This document shows, piece after piece, positions 60,531 through 64,000 of a stretch of DNA of 64,000 nucleotides. The stretch covers positions 4,174,001 through 4,238,000 of the forward strand of contig OX345636.1 of assembly GCA_947044365.1 (NCBI GenBank), read 5' to 3'. The stretch is from Petrosia ficiformis. Its lineage: Eukaryota > Porifera > Demospongiae > Haplosclerida > Petrosiidae. Position numbers and translations under genes: made by a program. The first letter of the stretch is position 1, and each line of letters starts with the position of its first letter. The notes beneath the pieces are model-generated. The model saw nothing but the letters and a program-made list of their open reading frames with translations. It searched no databases and was not told the DNA's origin.

Positions 60531-61670
60531 CTACATTAAATGAAATTTGGGTACAACACAAAACTCATTAGAAAATGAAGGTATTTTATGTGCATGTAGA
60601 GGTAAATGTGATAAAAATTCTTCTAGTGCAACAAGCTGATGAGTCTGCGTAGTCCTTATGATGTATGATGCATAATGCTTGTTAAAGTACAATGTCTCGA
60701 ACAGTTTTACGTAAAGGTAGACATGAATTGAATCAATGACATAAACTTCCTCAACTCCCCCAAATACAGGATCATCTTCCAACATTGACTCAGAAGGTTT
60801 GATAGCCATGACACTTCCTTTCTTGTAAGTCACACCTCTTACTGTGACCCACTTTGGGCTGAGTAAAATACAGACAAAATGTAATTATGACCGCATGTAC
60901 ATGTAAGCAGCATGACACATCACACGCATTGTGTGCATATTAATGTACACAGTATTATTTTAGACATACACATGTACACATACATGTATGTACATTGTAC
61001 ATATAGCCTATAGCCTATATGAGATAACAGACACAACATATATACACATTGTTTAATGTACATGTCCTACCAGTATATCTTGTTTCCTTGCAAGTTAATC
61101 AGGTAGTCCAAATCAGATGTAGTGACATCAATACCTAAAGGATTAGAATCATTCATCATTACTTTTTCTACTTCTATGATACTGAAATTACCCTTTCCCA
61201 CTTCCACAATATTGAGATCCTCTGAGCTCTCCAAACGAAGGTAACACTGTAAAAACTGGTGCCTCATTGTCAGGGTATACGGCAGGTTGATAAAATTTCC
61301 AACTGCAGCTGTTAGACGCTTGAAATATTTGTGTTTGGCCTCGAATCTCATTGTCCAGAAATGAACAAGTGGTCCATACCTATAACAAAATGTAGATATC
61401 AACAGCTACATTTAGATTGCACAGACGTATTGTTCTCACTGATGAATAAGTCTTGGTGTGTGAATCAGGTAGTGTTGCTTTGGAATGACTGTCTGATCCG
61501 GGTACAAGCTCACAAAAGTTTGGCCAGATCATCTTCTGTGAGCTTTGGTGCAAACAGGTACTGCATGATGTTCAGAAGAAGGGTGAAGCACATCCAGTGT
61601 TCATCATCCTCCGGAATCTTTTCTCCAATCATTAATGGAAGGTAGCGTCCAAGCAACCAGCTTTGAGATG
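60531..61670 (-). pseudogene. MRFEAKH-motif family gene, truncated and internally broken
   Basis: Three exons join in phase: 61670-61440, 61379-61071 and 60858-60531 (stop TAG). The first reads LPLMIGEKIPEDDEHWMCFT and LFAPKLTEDDLAKLL, then after a shift FVSLYPDQTVIPKQHYLIHT. The second has YGPLVHFWTMRFEAKHKYFK. The last has VTVRGVTYKKGSVMAIK and ends EFCVVPKFHLM. This is an uncharacterised metazoan family with many copies in fish, cnidarians and sponges. The N-terminal half is not found upstream, and about ten residues with a frame shift are missing at about 61512-61518. Exon 1 needs an upstream exon, but the divergent gene's exons start 176 bp away. It is therefore probably a decayed copy. 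Confidence 0.7.
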
Positions 61671-61845
61671 CTTGAAAATAAGAATAAAACCAAGGATTGA
61701 AGTAAAATCTATTATATTATCAGAGAGTACATGTATCTAGGATGTAATTCCAGCTGCTTGAATTTAATACACAAACACATATATAATGTCTGGAAGTAAG
61801 GAATAGTGCATGGTACTATTCCACTTTATACATTCCATCTTGCAG

Positions 61846-63905
61846 AATAACAGTGATACTTCTAACTACCATGTCAAGGCAACCACAAGCATTCAGGCGC
61901 ATTCAAAAGGAGAACAAGTAAGTGGAATTATCTTGTTTGAACCTGTCATAACCATAAATACATTCAGATTGGACCATTACGAGTTGATCATCAGATTAGT
62001 TACTATTACCTTTTAATAATACAGTGCTATCTTAGCAATAGACCATTTATTTGAGTGACATCAAAATGTGCATGTTGACGCTCAGGAACTTTCATTGACA
62101 GCTCTACATGTATGTTCAATCAGCTTCTCTACTTTAGTTAGAGTATATATAGTCATTCATGTAGTACATGTACAATACAGTTATATAGATACATCATATT
62201 ACTGATGTGATTTTTATAAAGTAATTACAGACTTTGCAGTGCCTTTCTAAACTATCATTATTATGATTATGTTGTTTCTCTGCACTGCATTGTACATAGG
62301 AGGTTTCTGGTACACCTAACCGCATTGTGAAGGTTGGAACTACCGTTCAACCACATTCTAACTGGCTTCAGAACTTCCAAGTGCCTAAAAATTTTTCAAC
62401 TCGTACAATGATGGCCCTAAACAGTGGAGACAAATCGAGCATCACAAGTTCAGTCCGGAAAGAGATCATTGCTGCTGTGTCCACACTAGTTATGGTGCAT
62501 GTAACCTACCCCACTTCGGATGAGTACAGCCATATCTGTGAACTACTGGTTAGAGAGTACCCGATTCTTTCTGACTGTTTTGGATGTGGCTATGTGAGAG
62601 TAATGTGTCATGTAACAGTTTCTATATAGTTTATACTTCTACAGTCATATAATTATGTGACTAGCCATAGGAAAATGCACGACTACTAAATATTATTTAA
62701 AGATACATGCAAGTGTTTGATCAAAATTATTAGTTTTAGTAGTAGTGCATTTTCCTATGGTGGCTCACATATAAATGATATGATGTTTATTCCCTATGTA
62801 CATGTACATGTTCTGTTATATATATACAGTCAACCTGGCGAAGTAAACTGATAAACAGATTTAAAAATTCCAGAAAGGGATCAAAAAGGAAATTACCAAA
62901 CGATTCAAACAATGACAGTGTAGATGAACCACCTAACAAAGTAGCCAAAGGGTCTACCCCTAGCCGTTTCTACCTTCATCCTAAAGGAGAGTCCCTCCCT
63001 GAAGCTGAATACGAAAAGCTTGTATATCAACTAAAGGTTGAATTTACTGAAAAAAGTCATCCAAAATCAAAGACAATGAAAAGTCTGATGGATGACACTT
63101 TCACAACACGGAGGAAGTGGATAGTTGACGAGCAACCGAAAGTAGTGGAAGTATTGGCAAAGTTTCCGTTCCTTAATTCGGAACGATGGGTGAGTCTTAA
63201 TACTGATCTACATGTACATCCATATGCAGATGTACATGTACATATATACTCATATCTTTACATGTATGTATATACTGAGTGAGATTAAATGAGAATATAT
63301 CTGTACAGGTACACTTTGTGACACACATTGAAACACAACTGTTCTCTTTTGTAATTCTCAACATACATGTAGTTAAGACGAGAGTTCAAGGTGATAACGA
63401 ATATAGAAGGGGTTTCCGGTTTAGTGGAAGAGTGGATAACCAGGTGGCAGCCCACTATACTGGGATACATAGAAAAAGAGGCTTTATCAAGCACTGCACT
63501 CAAAATTAAACTTGCTGATTTAGAAGGTAATGATTGAAATATTCCTCTCATGTAATACCAAGTAATAATTATTCTTTACAGCGCATTAAGTGTGTTGATG
63601 TGGCACAATAATTGGGCTTGTAAAGGTTGAAATTAGATAATGCGCAAACGAAGTGAGTATACATTATCTTTTGGAGACCTTTATTATCCCACCTGAGTGC
63701 CATGGTAAAATGCTTAATACACTGTAAAAAAGGCTTAGTGCATTCACTTGACATTCATTAATTCAAGGACATTTTCATGCATAGACATTTACATGTACAT
63801 GTACCCACTTCTGCAGATGATACAGAGAAGTGTATAACTGCACTTGAGCACCTATTATACCCAAGATCACAGAAGACAAAATTTAGTATCCTACATTCGT
63901 GCATG
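61846..63905 (+). CDS. SAMD3-like uncharacterised protein, partial (continues past 64000)
   Basis: Five exons with AG/GT borders join in phase without breaks: 61846-61917, 62300-62593, 62830-63189, 63373-63526 and 63817-63905. Recognisable blocks are VRKEIIAAVSTLVMV, EYSHICELLVREYPILSDCF followed by GCGY-STWRSKLINRFKNSR, a Lys/Arg-rich linker, SLMDDTFTTRRKWIVDEQP, LAKFPFL and LRREFKVITNIEG. These are the blocks of metazoan proteins annotated as SAMD3-like; the SAM domain itself would lie upstream and is not seen. Function is unknown. The first coding exon and start codon were not found between 61670 and 61846, so the 5' end is open. Confidence 0.7.
62663..62765. mobile_element. hairpin MITE in an intron of the SAMD3-like gene
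   Basis: GCCATAGGAAAATGCACGAC and TACTAAA at 62664-62690 pair with TTTAGTAGTAGTGCATTTTC and CTATGG at 62735-62760, with about 45 bp of loop. Confidence 0.75.
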
Positions 63906-64000
63906 GTAAGTGCATTTCTTGTTGTATCTTCCATCTTTAATTCAATGACAGTGGTGAATTCATGACACTATTGTTAAAGTAATCGAAGCACTCACACTGT

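Noticed and set aside
61331..61645. 104-codon plus-strand ORF
   Set aside because: It is antisense to exons of the minus-strand MRFEAKH-family gene, whose reading and splice borders are clearly better.

Overview
This is an AT-rich, intron-containing animal genome window. There are no operons or ribosome binding sites. Instead it has GT-AG exons, many (TA)n microsatellites and dense mobile-element debris. The gene families fit an early-branching animal, most likely a sponge: a one-exon beta-helix-like ectodomain joined to a multi-pass membrane domain, Crypton-type tyrosine recombinases, and an SAMD3-like / MRFEAKH-motif gene pair. The species is inferred; no marker gene proves it.

Layout. 0.1-7.4 kb (minus): an eight-exon FAD-linked sugar-lactone oxidase gene whose large third intron (exon numbering from the 5' end: between exons 2 and 3) holds an inverted copy of one of its own exons, a terminal-inverted-repeat element, tandem palindromes and a Crypton tyrosine recombinase. 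8.6-14 kb (plus): decayed exon copies of the same oxidase, a perfect 86-bp hairpin, a ~1.1 kb tandem duplication and a C-terminal exon of the MRFEAKH family. 16-19.3 kb: a dead Ty3/Gypsy retrotransposon split by a younger insertion. 19.4-22.2 kb: one half of a segmental duplication whose partner lies at 56.5-60 kb. 23.5-27.0 kb: the best-preserved gene, a 1155-residue putative receptor. 28-35 kb: hairpin MITEs, a dead second Crypton and an internally deleted retroelement ORF. 35-53 kb: a repeat-built region with a direct array of at least four ~2.9 kb units, a 117-bp tandem repeat, inverted blocks, and hAT- and mariner-type non-autonomous elements. 55.7-56.4 kb: a small intronless gene with a TATA box and a possible N-myristoylation start. 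60.5-64 kb: a divergent pair, a minus-strand MRFEAKH-family gene (broken) and a plus-strand SAMD3-like gene (intact reading frame, runs off the window).

The genes do not form an obvious pathway. The recurring theme is insertion and duplication. In several places a duplicated copy preserves the state before insertion, which fixes the target-site duplications (TA for a mariner-type MITE, TTAA for a piggyBac-type MITE, an 8-bp repeat for a hAT MITE). Several reading-frame breaks fall in homopolymer runs, so some of the apparent pseudogenes may be sequencing or assembly errors. All splice sites were predicted by eye, and no homology search was run.
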